Below the pieces are notes generated by a model. It had not been told where the DNA came from. It was given only the letters and a program-made list of their open reading frames with translations, and ran no database searches. Positions 27,531-36,027 of a stretch of DNA of 64,000 bases are shown piece by piece (the first letter of the stretch is position 1; every line of letters starts with the position of its first letter). The translations under genes and the position numbers were made by a program. The DNA is from WHSW01 sp963740055 (GTDB taxonomy: Bacteria > Actinomycetota > Thermoleophilia > Solirubrobacterales > 70-9), in assembly GCA_963740055.1 (NCBI GenBank), contig CAVUCL010000005.1, forward strand, positions 744,001 to 808,000, given 5' to 3'.

Positions 27531-28118
27531 TCACTCGCCGTTGATCAGATGCGCGCGCAGCGCCATCGCGACCGCCTGGGCGCGGGTGCGCGCGCCGAGC
27601 TTCGCCTTCGCGTTGCGGACGTGAGTCTGGACCGTCGCCGGCGAGAGCTCGAGCTCGGTCGCGATCTGGCCGTCCGTGGCTCCCGCGGCGAGCAGCGTCA
27701 GGACCTCGATCTCGCGGGCGGTCGGGGTCCGCGCTCGCGTCGGTGTGTCAGCGTCGGACGGCAGCGCCGGCTCGGTGGCGCGGATCGCGTCGAGCGAGAC
27801 CAGGTGGCGGCCTTCGACGATCTCGGCGGTGACCGTGAGCCCGACCTCGACCAGGGTCGCGGGGGCCTCGAGAGCGAACGGCTCGGCGTGACCGCCCGAC
27901 TTCCGAAACGCCTCCCAGACGTGGTGCCAGCGCTCGCGCGACTCGTCCTCGAGCAGCTGCTCGAGGTCGCGGCCGACGACCTCGCTCCGGGCCGCGCCGA
28001 GCAGGCGGCAAGCGCCGAGGCTCGCCTCGACGCAGATCCCGTCGTCGTCGACCACGAGTAGGGCCTGCGAGCTGCCGGCGACCCGGCGGGCGGCGGCGGC
28101 GGCGGCGAGCTCAGCCAT
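27531..28118 (-). CDS. PAS-like sensor with LuxR DNA-binding domain
   Basis: 195 residues. A PAS-like domain (about 10-110) begins ALLVVDDDGICVEASLGACRLLG and includes GRDLEQLLEDESRE. The LuxR HTH covers about 130-190 (PTAREIEVLTLLAAGATDGQIATELELS, VQTHVRNAKAKLG). ATG at 28118 is chosen for GGAGG five bases upstream. Its first codons overlap the end of the sugar transferase gene by eight bases, so both are in one operon. Probably a one-component regulator; the signal is unknown. Confidence 0.83.
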   Translation of the reverse strand: MAELAAAAAARRVAGSSQALLVVDDDGICVEASLGACRLLGAARSEVVGRDLEQLLEDESRERWHHVWEAFRKSGGHAEPFALEAPATLVEVGLTVTAEIVEGRHLVSLDAIRATEPALPSDADTPTRARTPTAREIEVLTLLAAGATDGQIATELELSPATVQTHVRNAKAKLGARTRAQAVAMALRAHLINGE

Positions 28119-29310
28119 GGTGTCCTCCACTGGCGAGCGGCGTGACCGCGGCTCGGTCCGGCTGCACCGCGAGCGCCTCGGCGCAAGCCTGGGTCAGGAT
28201 CAGCGCGTCGGCGAGCAGGCTGCGGTTCGCGAGGTAGAAGAGGTCGAGGGCGAGCATCCTGGCGTCATCTCCGGCCCCGGGCCGCACCCGAGCGAGCCCG
28301 GCCCAGCCGACCAGCCCCGGGCGGGTGAGCCGGCGGCGGCCGTAATGGGCGAAGCGGCACTCGAGCGCCGTGACGCGCTCGGGAGCGAGCGCCCCCGGAC
28401 CGACGATCGACATCCGCCCGGCGAGCACGTTGAGGAGCTGCGGGGCGCGGTCGATCCCGGTCCGCTCGAGCACCCCGGCGAACCGGTCGGCGCGCAGGCG
28501 AAGCGCGCTGAACGGCTCGCCGCCCTCGCCGACCCGAGGCTCGCGAGCGAGCTCCGGGCGGGCGCCGGCGAGCCGGAGTCCGAGCCAGGCGAGCGCGAGC
28601 GCGGGCGCCGCGACGGCGGCGGCGAGCAGTCCGGCGATCAGGTCGAAGGCGCGCTTGGACGCCGGCGGGCGCACCCGGAAGTCGGCGCGATCGACGAGCC
28701 GATGCCAGGCCTCGTCGGCTGCCGCGTCGCCGATCCGGCCGAGGACCCGTCCGTAGAGGTCGTCGACGTGCACGCCGACGCCGGTCGCGCCGGCGACGCG
28801 AAGCTCGGTCCCGCTCGGGTGCCGGTCGTACACGACCAGGTCGATGCATTCGGCGGCGACCGTCTCGGCGAGCTCGTCCAGGTCGCCGAGGCGACGCAGG
28901 CGGCGGTAGGAGACCGGACCCGCTCCTCCGACCCAGCCAATCACCTCATGGCGGCGCTCGGCGCCGGCGAGCTCGTGGTTGAGCTCGACCGCGAGCTCGC
29001 GCGAGCCGAGCGCGACCACGCGCAGCGGCCGCCGGCCCACGATCCACGCCCGCGTCCAGACGAAGAGCCCGGTGAGCAGCCAGGCGACGGCGACGAGCGC
29101 GAGCGCGGTCTCCAACTGCCAGCCTCGGCCGAGGGCGAGCGCGAGCGCGGCCACCGCCGCGACCGCGACAACCGGGGCCAGGACTAGGCCCAGGAACGCG
29201 GCAGCCGGCATCGCAGCGAGTGGAAAGCGTGCGCGAGCCACCCCTTCCGCGCGCCACGCGGACCGCATCCCACGACCCCTACGCATCTCCGATCTACCTT
29301 CCTCGGCCAT
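28111..29310 (-). CDS. Polyprenyl-phosphate sugar transferase (exopolysaccharide initiating type)
   Basis: About 399 residues. Two hydrophobic segments near the N-terminus (about 35-90), a nucleotide-binding-like middle (RPLRVVALGSRELAVELNHEL), and the sugar-transferase core: SKRAFDLIAGLLAAAVAAPA membrane helix, then LERTGIDRAPQLLNVLAGRMSIVGPG. This family transfers a sugar-phosphate to undecaprenyl phosphate to start glycan synthesis. The N-terminal part has fewer helices than WbaP-type enzymes. ATG 29310 or 29286 (GAGGAAGG upstream of the latter). The coupled downstream LuxR gene suggests regulated polysaccharide output. Confidence 0.82.
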   Translation of the reverse strand: MAEEGRSEMRRGRGMRSAWRAEGVARARFPLAAMPAAAFLGLVLAPVVAVAAVAALALALGRGWQLETALALVAVAWLLTGLFVWTRAWIVGRRPLRVVALGSRELAVELNHELAGAERRHEVIGWVGGAGPVSYRRLRRLGDLDELAETVAAECIDLVVYDRHPSGTELRVAGATGVGVHVDDLYGRVLGRIGDAAADEAWHRLVDRADFRVRPPASKRAFDLIAGLLAAAVAAPALALAWLGLRLAGARPELAREPRVGEGGEPFSALRLRADRFAGVLERTGIDRAPQLLNVLAGRMSIVGPGALAPERVTALECRFAHYGRRRLTRPGLVGWAGLARVRPGAGDDARMLALDLFYLANRSLLADALILTQACAEALAVQPDRAAVTPLASGGHHG

Positions 29311-29537
29311 CCGGTTGCGCGCCGACGAAACGCCGGCGGTTCCGCCGCCGGCTGCTTCGCTCCGACGCCGAAACGCCGCAACCCACCCGTTCCGGGTGCG
29401 GCATTGATCCGTTCTAGGGCCGGGCCCGGAAACAGTCAACGAGGTTGGGCGGGAATTACCAGGATCAGGGACTCGCATTACCTCAAACCGGGGATTGGTA
29501 CATTCGGCGGCGACATCGGTCACAGGGGATATCGGCA

Positions 29538-30305
29538 ATGAACCACCGCGACGAGAGCAGCAGCTCGGATGCCGCGCCCCTCGCCGCGGCGAGCGAGCGC
29601 CGTCCGCCCCTGACCCGCCGCGAGCGCGAGATCCTCGGCCTGCTCGCCGAGGGCATGAGCGGGGCGCAGATCGCCGACAAGCTCGTGCTCTCGCCGGAGA
29701 CCGTCCGCACCCACGTCCGCAACGCGATGTCGAAGCTCGGCGCCTCGACCCGCTCGCAGGCGGTCGCGCTGGCGCTCCAGGGCGAGCTCAAGAGCAGCCC
29801 GAAGACGACTCCCGCCCCGGCGGCGAGCAAGCAGGACCGCACGGTCGGCCTCGCCGCGATGCTCGACGGCCTCGTCTCGCTCTACGACGTCGACAGCGGC
29901 GCCGTCTACCTCGCCGACGAGGACGGCTTCTCGCTGCGGCGCGTCGTCGCCGCCGGCGGCGCCGCCGGCGGCGAGCTCCCCGCCGAGGTCGCGCTTGGCG
30001 ATGGCGCGCTCGGTCGCGCGGCGCTCGAGCGGCGGGCACAGATGATTCAGGACCTCGGCGGCGCCGGGACCCCGCACGGACCGCGGATCGCGGCGCCGAT
30101 GATCGGCGGCGGTCGCCTGATCGGCGTCATCGCCCTGACCCCGCGCACGAGCCGGCCGATCGGGCGCAGCGAGCTGCTGCTGCTGCAGGCGTTCTCGAAT
30201 CGCGTCGGCGAGATCCTGCTCGCCGGCGAGGACCTCGAGCAGCGCCTCGACCGCGCGATGGAGCGCTTCCGCGCCTCGTGGTCGGCGTCGACCCGGGCCG
30301 GCTGA
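29538..30305 (+). CDS. LuxR DNA-binding domain followed by a GAF domain
   Basis: 255 residues with an unusual order: LuxR HTH first (about 25-85, LTRREREILGLLAEGMSGAQIADKLVLS, VRTHVRNAMSKLG), then a GAF domain (about 105-235, GLVSLYDVDSGAVYLADEDG to LIGVIALTPRTSRPIG). GAF domains bind small ligands or cyclic nucleotides. ATG at 29538 lacks a strong ribosome site. Divergent from the sugar transferase, with a 227-base gap containing the promoters of both. Confidence 0.85.
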   Translation: MNHRDESSSSDAAPLAAASERRPPLTRREREILGLLAEGMSGAQIADKLVLSPETVRTHVRNAMSKLGASTRSQAVALALQGELKSSPKTTPAPAASKQDRTVGLAAMLDGLVSLYDVDSGAVYLADEDGFSLRRVVAAGGAAGGELPAEVALGDGALGRAALERRAQMIQDLGGAGTPHGPRIAAPMIGGGRLIGVIALTPRTSRPIGRSELLLLQAFSNRVGEILLAGEDLEQRLDRAMERFRASWSASTRAG

Positions 30306-30312
30306 GCGGCGC

Positions 30313-30678
30313 TCAGACCTCGTTCTCGGCGAGCGCCGCGACCGACGACTCGAGGTCGGTGTCCATCGGCGCGACGGCGTCGACGGCGCAGAGCTCGAGC
30401 ACGCGCCGCATCGGCGCATCGGCTGGGACGACGAGCCGCATCGCCTGCCGACGGGCGCTGAGCCGCCGCCCAAGGTCGAAGAGCAGGTGGATCCCGGAGC
30501 TGTCGAGGTAGCTGATCGCGGAGAGGTCGAGCACCAGCGCGCTCGATGAGCTCGGCAGGCGCTCGGACAGCGCCAGCCGCAGCTCGGCGGCGTTGGAGCT
30601 GTCGACCTCGCCCTCGATCGTCGCGATCACGACCGCATCGCGCTGCTCGAACTCGACCCCGGTGAGCCGGTCCCTCAT
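30313..30678 (-). CDS. STAS-domain anti-sigma factor antagonist
   Basis: 121 residues, single STAS domain, with the switch serine in YLDSSGIHLLF. RsbV/SpoIIAA-type proteins bind an anti-sigma kinase when unphosphorylated. Its ATG overlaps the stop of the phosphatase-kinase gene (ATGA), so both are made in fixed ratio. This makes the neighbouring fusion protein its probable partner. Confidence 0.88.
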   Translation of the reverse strand: MRDRLTGVEFEQRDAVVIATIEGEVDSSNAAELRLALSERLPSSSSALVLDLSAISYLDSSGIHLLFDLGRRLSARRQAMRLVVPADAPMRRVLELCAVDAVAPMDTDLESSVAALAENEV

Positions 30679-31916
30679 TGCCCCGCCCCGGTGCCGTCGT
30701 CGGAGTCGACCTCGAGCCGCATCCGCACCACCGTACCCGTCGGGCCGCGATCGATCTCGACCTCGTCCATGAGCTCCTCGATCAAACCGAGCCCGCGACC
30801 CTGCGAGCCGGCCCGCGGCGCACGCCAGCTGCCGTAGTCGCGCACCCTGACCTCGATCGCGGTCTCGAGCCGGCGCGCGTCGACCACGTAGCTCGCCTCG
30901 CCCGGCGGGTAGGCGTGCGCGATCGCGTTCGCCGAGGCCTCGCCGCTGGCGACGAGCAGCTCATATGCCTGGGTGTCGGTCGCCCCGACCGAACGCAGCC
31001 AGCGCCCGAGCGCGCGCCGCATCTGCGCCAGCGACTCGGGCTCGGCCCGCAGGGTGACCTCGATCCGCCCCTCCGACATCGGCTCGAGGCGGACCGCGAG
31101 CAGGGCGACGTCGTCGCGCGGGGGCTCGTCGCGAAAGCGCGCCTGCAGCAGAGCCCCGCAGAGCTCGTCGGGGTGGGCCGGCACCCCGGCGGCGAACCCG
31201 CGCAGCCAGTCGAGGCCCTCGTCGAGCGAGATGTCGGGTCGCTCGACCAGGCCGTCGGTGTAGAGGAGGACCGTCGACCCGGGCACGAGCGGGATCGTCG
31301 ACTCCTCGTAGGACGGAAACGGGACCACCCCGAGCGGGCTCCCGGCGGGGCCCTCGGCGAAGTAGGCATCGCCGCCGGGGCCGACCACGAGCACCGGCGG
31401 GTGGCCGGCGGTCGCGAGCCGCAACCGGCCCTCGTCGGGATCGACGACGCCGTAGAGGAGGGTCGCCATCGGGCCGCCCGCGACCTCGCGCGCGAACCCG
31501 TTCATGCGCTCGAGCACGAGCGAGGGGCGCAGCCCGTCGAGCGCGTATGCCCGCAGCGCGTTCTGCAGCCGCGCCATCCGCGCCGCGGCGTCGAGCCCGT
31601 GGCCGACGACGTCCCCGATCGCAACCCCCGCGTGGCCGTCGCGCAACCCGATCACGTCGTACCAGTCCCCGCCGACCTGGGCGTCGGCGCTGCCGGCGAC
31701 GTAGCGGGCGGCGATCGAGAGCCCGGGCATCTCCGGCAGCCGTTCGGGCAGCAGGCTGCGCTGCAGCGTCTCGGCGACCTCGGCGACGTGCTCGACCTCC
31801 TCCGCGGCCCGGCGCAGGCCCTCGAGCGTGGCTCCGATCAGCGCGTCGCCCCCCGGGCGCCCTTCGTCGGCGGCGATCCGGTCGTCGTCACTCGGACTCT
31901 GTGGCTCGCCGGTCAC
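30675..31916 (-). CDS. PP2C-type phosphatase fused to RsbW-like kinase domain
   Basis: About 413 residues. The N-terminal half is a SpoIIE/RsbU phosphatase: GGDWYDVIGL, AIGDVVGHGLDAA, LLYTDGLVERPD and PRDDVALLAV give the metal-binding acids. The C-terminal half is a HATPase of anti-sigma-factor type: YELLVASGEASANAIAHAY (N-box) and RGLGLIEELMDEVEI (G-box). The partner STAS protein overlaps by four bases. One protein therefore carries both the kinase and the phosphatase of a partner-switching cycle. GTG at 31916 is the most likely start; the frame is open further upstream. Confidence 0.87.
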   Translation of the reverse strand: MTGEPQSPSDDDRIAADEGRPGGDALIGATLEGLRRAAEEVEHVAEVAETLQRSLLPERLPEMPGLSIAARYVAGSADAQVGGDWYDVIGLRDGHAGVAIGDVVGHGLDAAARMARLQNALRAYALDGLRPSLVLERMNGFAREVAGGPMATLLYGVVDPDEGRLRLATAGHPPVLVVGPGGDAYFAEGPAGSPLGVVPFPSYEESTIPLVPGSTVLLYTDGLVERPDISLDEGLDWLRGFAAGVPAHPDELCGALLQARFRDEPPRDDVALLAVRLEPMSEGRIEVTLRAEPESLAQMRRALGRWLRSVGATDTQAYELLVASGEASANAIAHAYPPGEASYVVDARRLETAIEVRVRDYGSWRAPRAGSQGRGLGLIEELMDEVEIDRGPTGTVVRMRLEVDSDDGTGAGQ

Positions 31917-32032
31917 CCCAGCGCGAGTGTAGAGCCGCTCGGCGGCGGCACCGAGGCGACCGGTGGGCGCGCACGATCGCTCGCCCCGCCTGCTGTGGCC
32001 GTCGACTGGCGGTTCGGGTACCTTGAAGGGGC

Positions 32033-32992
32033 GTGGACAGTTTGCAAGGAGGCCAGATTCCGCGTTCGGACACAGAGCGGGAGCAGCTGGCGAAGGAATG
32101 GCTCCTGCGGTTGATCGAGCGCACCCCGCTTCCCGACGTGGGAGGCCTGCCGGTGTCGTGGATCGTCGCCGAGGCGCCACCGCTGATCGCCGACATCGTC
32201 GCCGCGCTCCAGGACCCGACCACCGCCACCGACCGCGAGCTCGAGCCGGCCGAGCGCGCCCGCGCCGCGGCGCTGCGGCGGCTGCGCGAGGGCCCCGGGG
32301 CGGCGGAGCAGATCCCCCGCGATCTCGCCGCCCTCCAGGCGCTGCTCGTGGAGACGATCCGGCGCGAGATCCCGGAGCGCAGGGCGGGCGACTTCGCGCG
32401 CGCGGTCGAGCGCCTCGCCGAGGTCTTCGGCTCGATCCAGGGCGCCGTCGCCCAGTCGCTGGTCGACGAGCGCACCGGCGGCGCTGCGATCGACGAGCTC
32501 ACCGGGCTCGCGGGACCGGCGCAGCTCGAGGAGTGGATGCGCGTCCTGCTCGCGAACCAGCGCCGCTACGGGCACGGCTTCGCGCTCGCGGTGATCGACA
32601 TCGAGGGCCTGGGACGGATCAACGACGCCTTCGGACGCACCGCCGGCGACCGGATGGTCGCCGCCGTCGCCGGCGTGATCCAGCGCCAGCTCAGCGAGAC
32701 CGACCGCGCCTTCCGCCTCGAGGAGGACGAGTTCGCGATCCTCGCCCCGCACCAGGACGCCGCCGGCCTGCTCCCGGCGGCCGACCGGATCGCGTCGCTG
32801 ATCGAGACCTCGCAGGCGGCCGACGGCCCGCGGATCGCGATCGCCGGCGGGATCGTCGATTGCCCCGCCGACGGCGCGACGGTCGAGCGCCTGCTCGAGA
32901 GCGCGACCGAGGCCACCTACGCGGCGAAGGCCGCCGGACGGCGGGTCGCGACCAGCCCGAGCGCCGGCGAGCCCGTCCTGCAAGATCCCTAG
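32033..32992 (+). CDS. GGDEF-like domain protein with degenerate active site
   Basis: 319 residues. The first 150 are helical without a known domain. The GGDEF-fold part (about 160-310) includes DELTGLAGPAQLEEWM, ALAVIDIEGLGRINDAFG, and LEEDEFAIL where active cyclases have GG(D/E)EF. Loss of both glycines suggests no diguanylate cyclase activity; it may bind GTP or c-di-GMP as a receptor. GTG start at 32033. A GGGTAC at 32016-32021 lies just upstream and resembles a sigma-B-type -10 box. Confidence 0.82.
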   Translation: MDSLQGGQIPRSDTEREQLAKEWLLRLIERTPLPDVGGLPVSWIVAEAPPLIADIVAALQDPTTATDRELEPAERARAAALRRLREGPGAAEQIPRDLAALQALLVETIRREIPERRAGDFARAVERLAEVFGSIQGAVAQSLVDERTGGAAIDELTGLAGPAQLEEWMRVLLANQRRYGHGFALAVIDIEGLGRINDAFGRTAGDRMVAAVAGVIQRQLSETDRAFRLEEDEFAILAPHQDAAGLLPAADRIASLIETSQAADGPRIAIAGGIVDCPADGATVERLLESATEATYAAKAAGRRVATSPSAGEPVLQDP

Positions 32993-33007
32993 CGCCCCGG
33001 TAGCAGA

Positions 33008-33041
33008 CCTTGTACAAGGCTGCAGAACCTGCTTCGATCCT
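33008..33041 (+). promoter_or_regulatory. Palindrome and TGCAGAACC motif upstream of the MerR gene
   Basis: CCTTGTACAAGG (33008-33019) is a perfect 12-base palindrome. It is followed by TGCAGAACC (33021-33029), which equals one arm of the inverted repeat at 37269-37296. TTGTAC and GATCCT could serve as -35 and -10 boxes with a 20-base spacer, the long spacing typical of MerR-controlled promoters. Auto-regulation by the MerR protein is inferred. Confidence 0.4.
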
Positions 33042-33070
33042 GCGCACGCTTCGGCTTCGAGGGATTTGAG

Positions 33071-33895
33071 ATGAGTGGAATCAGGATCAATGCGGCCGCG
33101 GAGATGCTCGGCGTCAGCGCGAGCACGCTGCGCAGCTGGGAGCGGCGCCTCGGCTACCCGCAACCGCGCCGGACGCCCGGCAACCACCGTCTCTACGAGC
33201 TCAACGAGGTCGAGGCCCTGCGTGAGGCTCTGCGTGAGACGCAGAACATCTCGAGCGCGGTCGACGTCGCGCGCCAGCGCGGTCGCGGCCCCGCCTCACC
33301 CGCCCGCCTGCTCTCCGCGTTCGACCACTTCGACGAGGCGGCCTGCGACCGTGAGCTCGAGCAGAGCCTCGCGGTGCGCTCGGTCGAGCGCACCGTCGCC
33401 GAGGTCCTCCTCCCCGCTCTGGCGATGGCCGAGCGGCGTCCCAGCGGCGAGGCCGAGCTCGAGCATGCCTGCCGCTGGGCGACCGGCTGGCTGCACGGCG
33501 CCCGCCGCCTCGCCGCCGGCGCCACTCGCCCCGAGGGCGTCCTGCTGCTCGACTCCGGCTCCCCGCTCGGAGTCGAGGCGGCGCACGTGCAGGCGCTGGA
33601 GCTCTTCCTGCGGCGCGCCGGCCTGCGCGTGCTGCTGCTCTCCGCCGGGCTCGCCGAGGGCCGGTTCCGCAGCGCCCTGCGCGCCCTGCACCCCGACGCG
33701 GTCGTGATCTGCGGCAGCGACGCCCAGCTCGACGTGCTCGCCGGCGCCCTACGCGCCCTGCGCGCCGAGGATCGGCGCGCGCAGCTCTACGGCTATCGCG
33801 CCGCCCGCCTGGTCGCGGGCCGTGAGGGCATTCCCTCGCTCGGCGAGGGCCCGGTCGAGGCGACCGAGTCGCTGCTCGCCGGCATCTCCGCCTAG
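33071..33895 (+). CDS. MerR-type regulator with cobalamin-binding-like C-terminal half
   Basis: 274 residues. N-terminal MerR winged helix: INAAAEMLGVSASTLRSWERRLGYPQP, RTPGNHRLYELNEV. The C-terminal part resembles the CarH/LitR helical cap and Rossmann domain (CRWATGWLHGARR; AAHVQALELFLRRAGLRVLLLSAG). The His that ligates cobalamin in CarH-type proteins is not visible at the expected place (LLLDSGSPLGVE), so vitamin B12 or light sensing is doubtful. ATG at 33071. Likely controls nearby genes. Confidence 0.82.
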   Translation: MSGIRINAAAEMLGVSASTLRSWERRLGYPQPRRTPGNHRLYELNEVEALREALRETQNISSAVDVARQRGRGPASPARLLSAFDHFDEAACDRELEQSLAVRSVERTVAEVLLPALAMAERRPSGEAELEHACRWATGWLHGARRLAAGATRPEGVLLLDSGSPLGVEAAHVQALELFLRRAGLRVLLLSAGLAEGRFRSALRALHPDAVVICGSDAQLDVLAGALRALRAEDRRAQLYGYRAARLVAGREGIPSLGEGPVEATESLLAGISA

Positions 33896-33966
33896 CCCCG
33901 GGCGACCTCTCCCCAGCTCCCACCGCCGACCGCGCGCAGGTCGCCCACCGGCGACCGCGAGCGAGC

Positions 33967-34034
33967 TGCAAGTTCCGTGCCGGATTGCGCAGGTTGCGCA
34001 GCCTGATGCAAGTTTTCGCGGCCGAACTTGCGCA
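33967..34034 (+). promoter_or_regulatory. Cluster of TGCAAGTT/TTGCGCAG motifs upstream of the BldC-like gene
   Basis: The stretch holds TGCAAGTT at 33967-33974, a tandem TTGCGCAG(G/C) at 33985-34002, and an inverted pair TGCAAGTT (34007-34014) and AACTTGCG (34025-34032) with a 10-base spacer. The density of one motif in 68 non-coding bases suggests an operator array. It matches AAC(C/T)TGCA sites at 35966-35983. Confidence 0.45.
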
Positions 34035-34148
34035 TCGCTTCGAGCCCGGTGCTGAGCGCCTTTGTCGCTGCCCCGAACCCGGCTATCAAGCGCAGGTCGA
34101 TTGAAGTTTTCGCCGGTTTGCGGCGGATCTGGGAACGGAAAGAGAGCG

Positions 34149-34385
34149 ATGGAAGCAACACAGAGATTCCTGAACGTGAGCGAGGCGGCCGACTTCCTCG
34201 GCGTCAGCGCCGCCTCGTTGCGCAAGTGGTCCGACAAGGGCCTCGTCAACGTCTACCGGACGCCGGGCGGCCAGCGCCGCTACTCCCCCGGCGACCTCGA
34301 GGACTTCCTCGCCTCGATGCGCCAGCCCACCGTAAGCCGGGCCGTGCCCCGATACGGGCGCAACGCCAACTCCCTCACTGGCTGA
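34149..34385 (+). CDS. Small MerR/BldC-like DNA-binding protein
   Basis: 78 residues consisting of one winged-helix domain: FLNVSEAADFLGVSAASLRKWSDKGL then VYRTPGGQRRYSPGDLEDFL. There is no effector domain, as in BldC and excisionase-type proteins, which bind direct repeats head to tail. ATG at 34149 after an A/G-rich GAAAGAGAG. It lies 22 bases before the HD-GYP gene, so the two are likely co-transcribed. Confidence 0.83.
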   Translation: MEATQRFLNVSEAADFLGVSAASLRKWSDKGLVNVYRTPGGQRRYSPGDLEDFLASMRQPTVSRAVPRYGRNANSLTG

Positions 34386-34407
34386 GAGCCGCACCGAACC
34401 CCCCGCC

Positions 34408-35808
34408 ATGTTCGGACGTCCCACAAAGACGGTCATCTATGCCGAGTTCGCGGCGCTCGCCGCTGCGGCCGCGATCGTTGTCGCCAGCGACTCGATGTCG
34501 AACTGGGACCTCGGCCTGCTTCTGACCCTGACGGCCGTCTCGGTGATCAGCGACCTGATCGCGATCGAGACCCGGGTGCTGCGAGTCGCGGTCTCCGCGA
34601 GCTTCCTCACGATCGTGCTCGGCGCGGTCTTTCTCGGCGGCGGGCCTGCGGCGGTAATGGGTGTGGTCACGATCCTCGTCGGATGGGTGAAGCACCGCTA
34701 TCCGGCCCATCACCTGCTGATCAACCTGGTCACCTACGCCTGGTTTCCGCTGATCGCCGGACTCGCGTTCCACGCGGTCGCGGACGCCGGGATGGTCGAA
34801 ACCGGCGGCGCGGTCTTCTACCTGCTCATCTTCGGCGTCTTCGTGATCGCGCTGGCGATCGACTTCGCGCTCATCGCCGGCTACTCGTGCTACGTCGAGC
34901 GCTCCAGCTTCACGACCAAGACCCGGCGGGCGCTGCTGCCGCTGCTGCCCTCGGAGCTCGCGTCCGCGATCCTCGCGATCGGCGCCGCGTTCGCCTACGT
35001 CGAGGCCGGAACCGAGGCGATCGCGCTGCTCGGCGTCCTCGTGCTCGTCTTCCAGTATCTGGTCGGGGCGCTGCTCGTCTCCCAGGAGCGCGCCGACGAG
35101 CTCGAGCTTCGCGCGCGCCAGCTCGCGGGGTTCCAGGTCGCGCTCCTCTCCGCGCTGCTGCGCACGCTCGACCTCCGCGACCGGATGACCGCCCGGCACA
35201 GCGCCGCGGTCGCCCGCTACTCGCGTGAGATCGCCGCCCAGGCCGGCCTCCCGGCCGAGGACCAGGAGCTCGTCCACTCGGCGGCGCTGCTGCACGACAT
35301 CGGCAAGTTCGTGCTCCCGGACAACATCCTCAAGTCCGGCCGCCGGAGGCTCACCGACGCCGAGTGGGACGAGATCAAGAAGCACCCCTACGAGGGCGCG
35401 CGGATCGTCTCCCAGATCGACGGCTACCAGCCGATCGGCGAGATCATCCTCGCCCACCACGAGCGCATCGACGGCAAGGGCTACCCGCGCGGCCTCGCCG
35501 ACCAGGAGATCCCCGAGCTCGCGCGGGTGATCGCGGTCGCCGACACCTACGACGTGATGACCGCTCGCGACACCTACCGCGAGCCGGTCAGCTCCTACGA
35601 GGCGGTGGTCGAGCTGCGCCGGGTCGCCGGGAGCCAGCTCGACGCCCGCTTCGTCGAGGCCTTCATCGAGGTCCTCGACGGCAAGGACCTCGCCTACCGC
35701 CACGGTGAGGACGCCGACTTCGAGGCCGAGCTCGCGCTCGACAAGCGGATCCACGATTACGTTCAGGCGACGCCCGCGGTCCCGGCCCGCGCGCCGATGC
35801 TCTCCTAG
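34408..35808 (+). CDS. Membrane-anchored HD-GYP phosphodiesterase
   Basis: 466 residues. Residues about 10-215 hold six or more hydrophobic helices (a membrane sensor module). The HD-GYP domain (about 235-430) has the full set: ALLHDIGK, HPYEGARI, LAHHERIDGKGYPRG and VADTYDVMTA. This supports c-di-GMP or related cyclic-dinucleotide hydrolysis at the membrane. It follows the BldC-like gene on the same strand. No active GGDEF protein is in the window; the nearest GGDEF-like protein is degenerate. Confidence 0.9.
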   Translation: MFGRPTKTVIYAEFAALAAAAAIVVASDSMSNWDLGLLLTLTAVSVISDLIAIETRVLRVAVSASFLTIVLGAVFLGGGPAAVMGVVTILVGWVKHRYPAHHLLINLVTYAWFPLIAGLAFHAVADAGMVETGGAVFYLLIFGVFVIALAIDFALIAGYSCYVERSSFTTKTRRALLPLLPSELASAILAIGAAFAYVEAGTEAIALLGVLVLVFQYLVGALLVSQERADELELRARQLAGFQVALLSALLRTLDLRDRMTARHSAAVARYSREIAAQAGLPAEDQELVHSAALLHDIGKFVLPDNILKSGRRRLTDAEWDEIKKHPYEGARIVSQIDGYQPIGEIILAHHERIDGKGYPRGLADQEIPELARVIAVADTYDVMTARDTYREPVSSYEAVVELRRVAGSQLDARFVEAFIEVLDGKDLAYRHGEDADFEAELALDKRIHDYVQATPAVPARAPMLS

Positions 35809-35880
35809 CCGCGTTCACGCAGCGAAACGCCGCCCGCGACCCGATGGTCCGCGCGCGGCCTGTACGAGCCTTGGTCGGTA

Positions 35881-35901
35881 CTAACTCTTCCTGTAGCCCA
35901 T
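35881..35901 (-). other. Six-codon frame with near-ideal ribosome site
   Basis: ATG at 35901 is preceded on the minus strand by GGGAGG with a six-base spacer and encodes only MGYRKS before TAG. It lies downstream of a promoter-like sequence at 35957-35984. It may be a leader peptide. Alternatively, one indel would extend it to a peptide of about 30 residues ending next to the HD-GYP stop. Confidence 0.3.
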
Positions 35902-35956
35902 GACCTTCCTCCCTTTGATCCCGCCACGCGGGTAGAACCTTCGAAAACCTGTTCTC

Positions 35957-35984
35957 AGGATACACAACCTGCACAAACTTGCAA
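35957..35984 (-). promoter_or_regulatory. Promoter-like site with AAC(C/T)TGCA repeats in the spacer
   Basis: Read on the minus strand: -35 TTGCAA (35984-35979), 16-base spacer, -10 TATCCT (35962-35957). On the plus strand the same bases carry AACCTGCA (35966-35973) and AACTTGCA (35976-35983), exactly 10 bases apart. MerR-type regulators bind between -35 and -10, so this is a plausible operator. It lies between HD-GYP and the MFS gene. Confidence 0.4.
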
Positions 35985-36027
35985 CTTGAGCGCTGATCTT
36001 GCAATCGCGCTTGGAGGCTGGAGTAAC

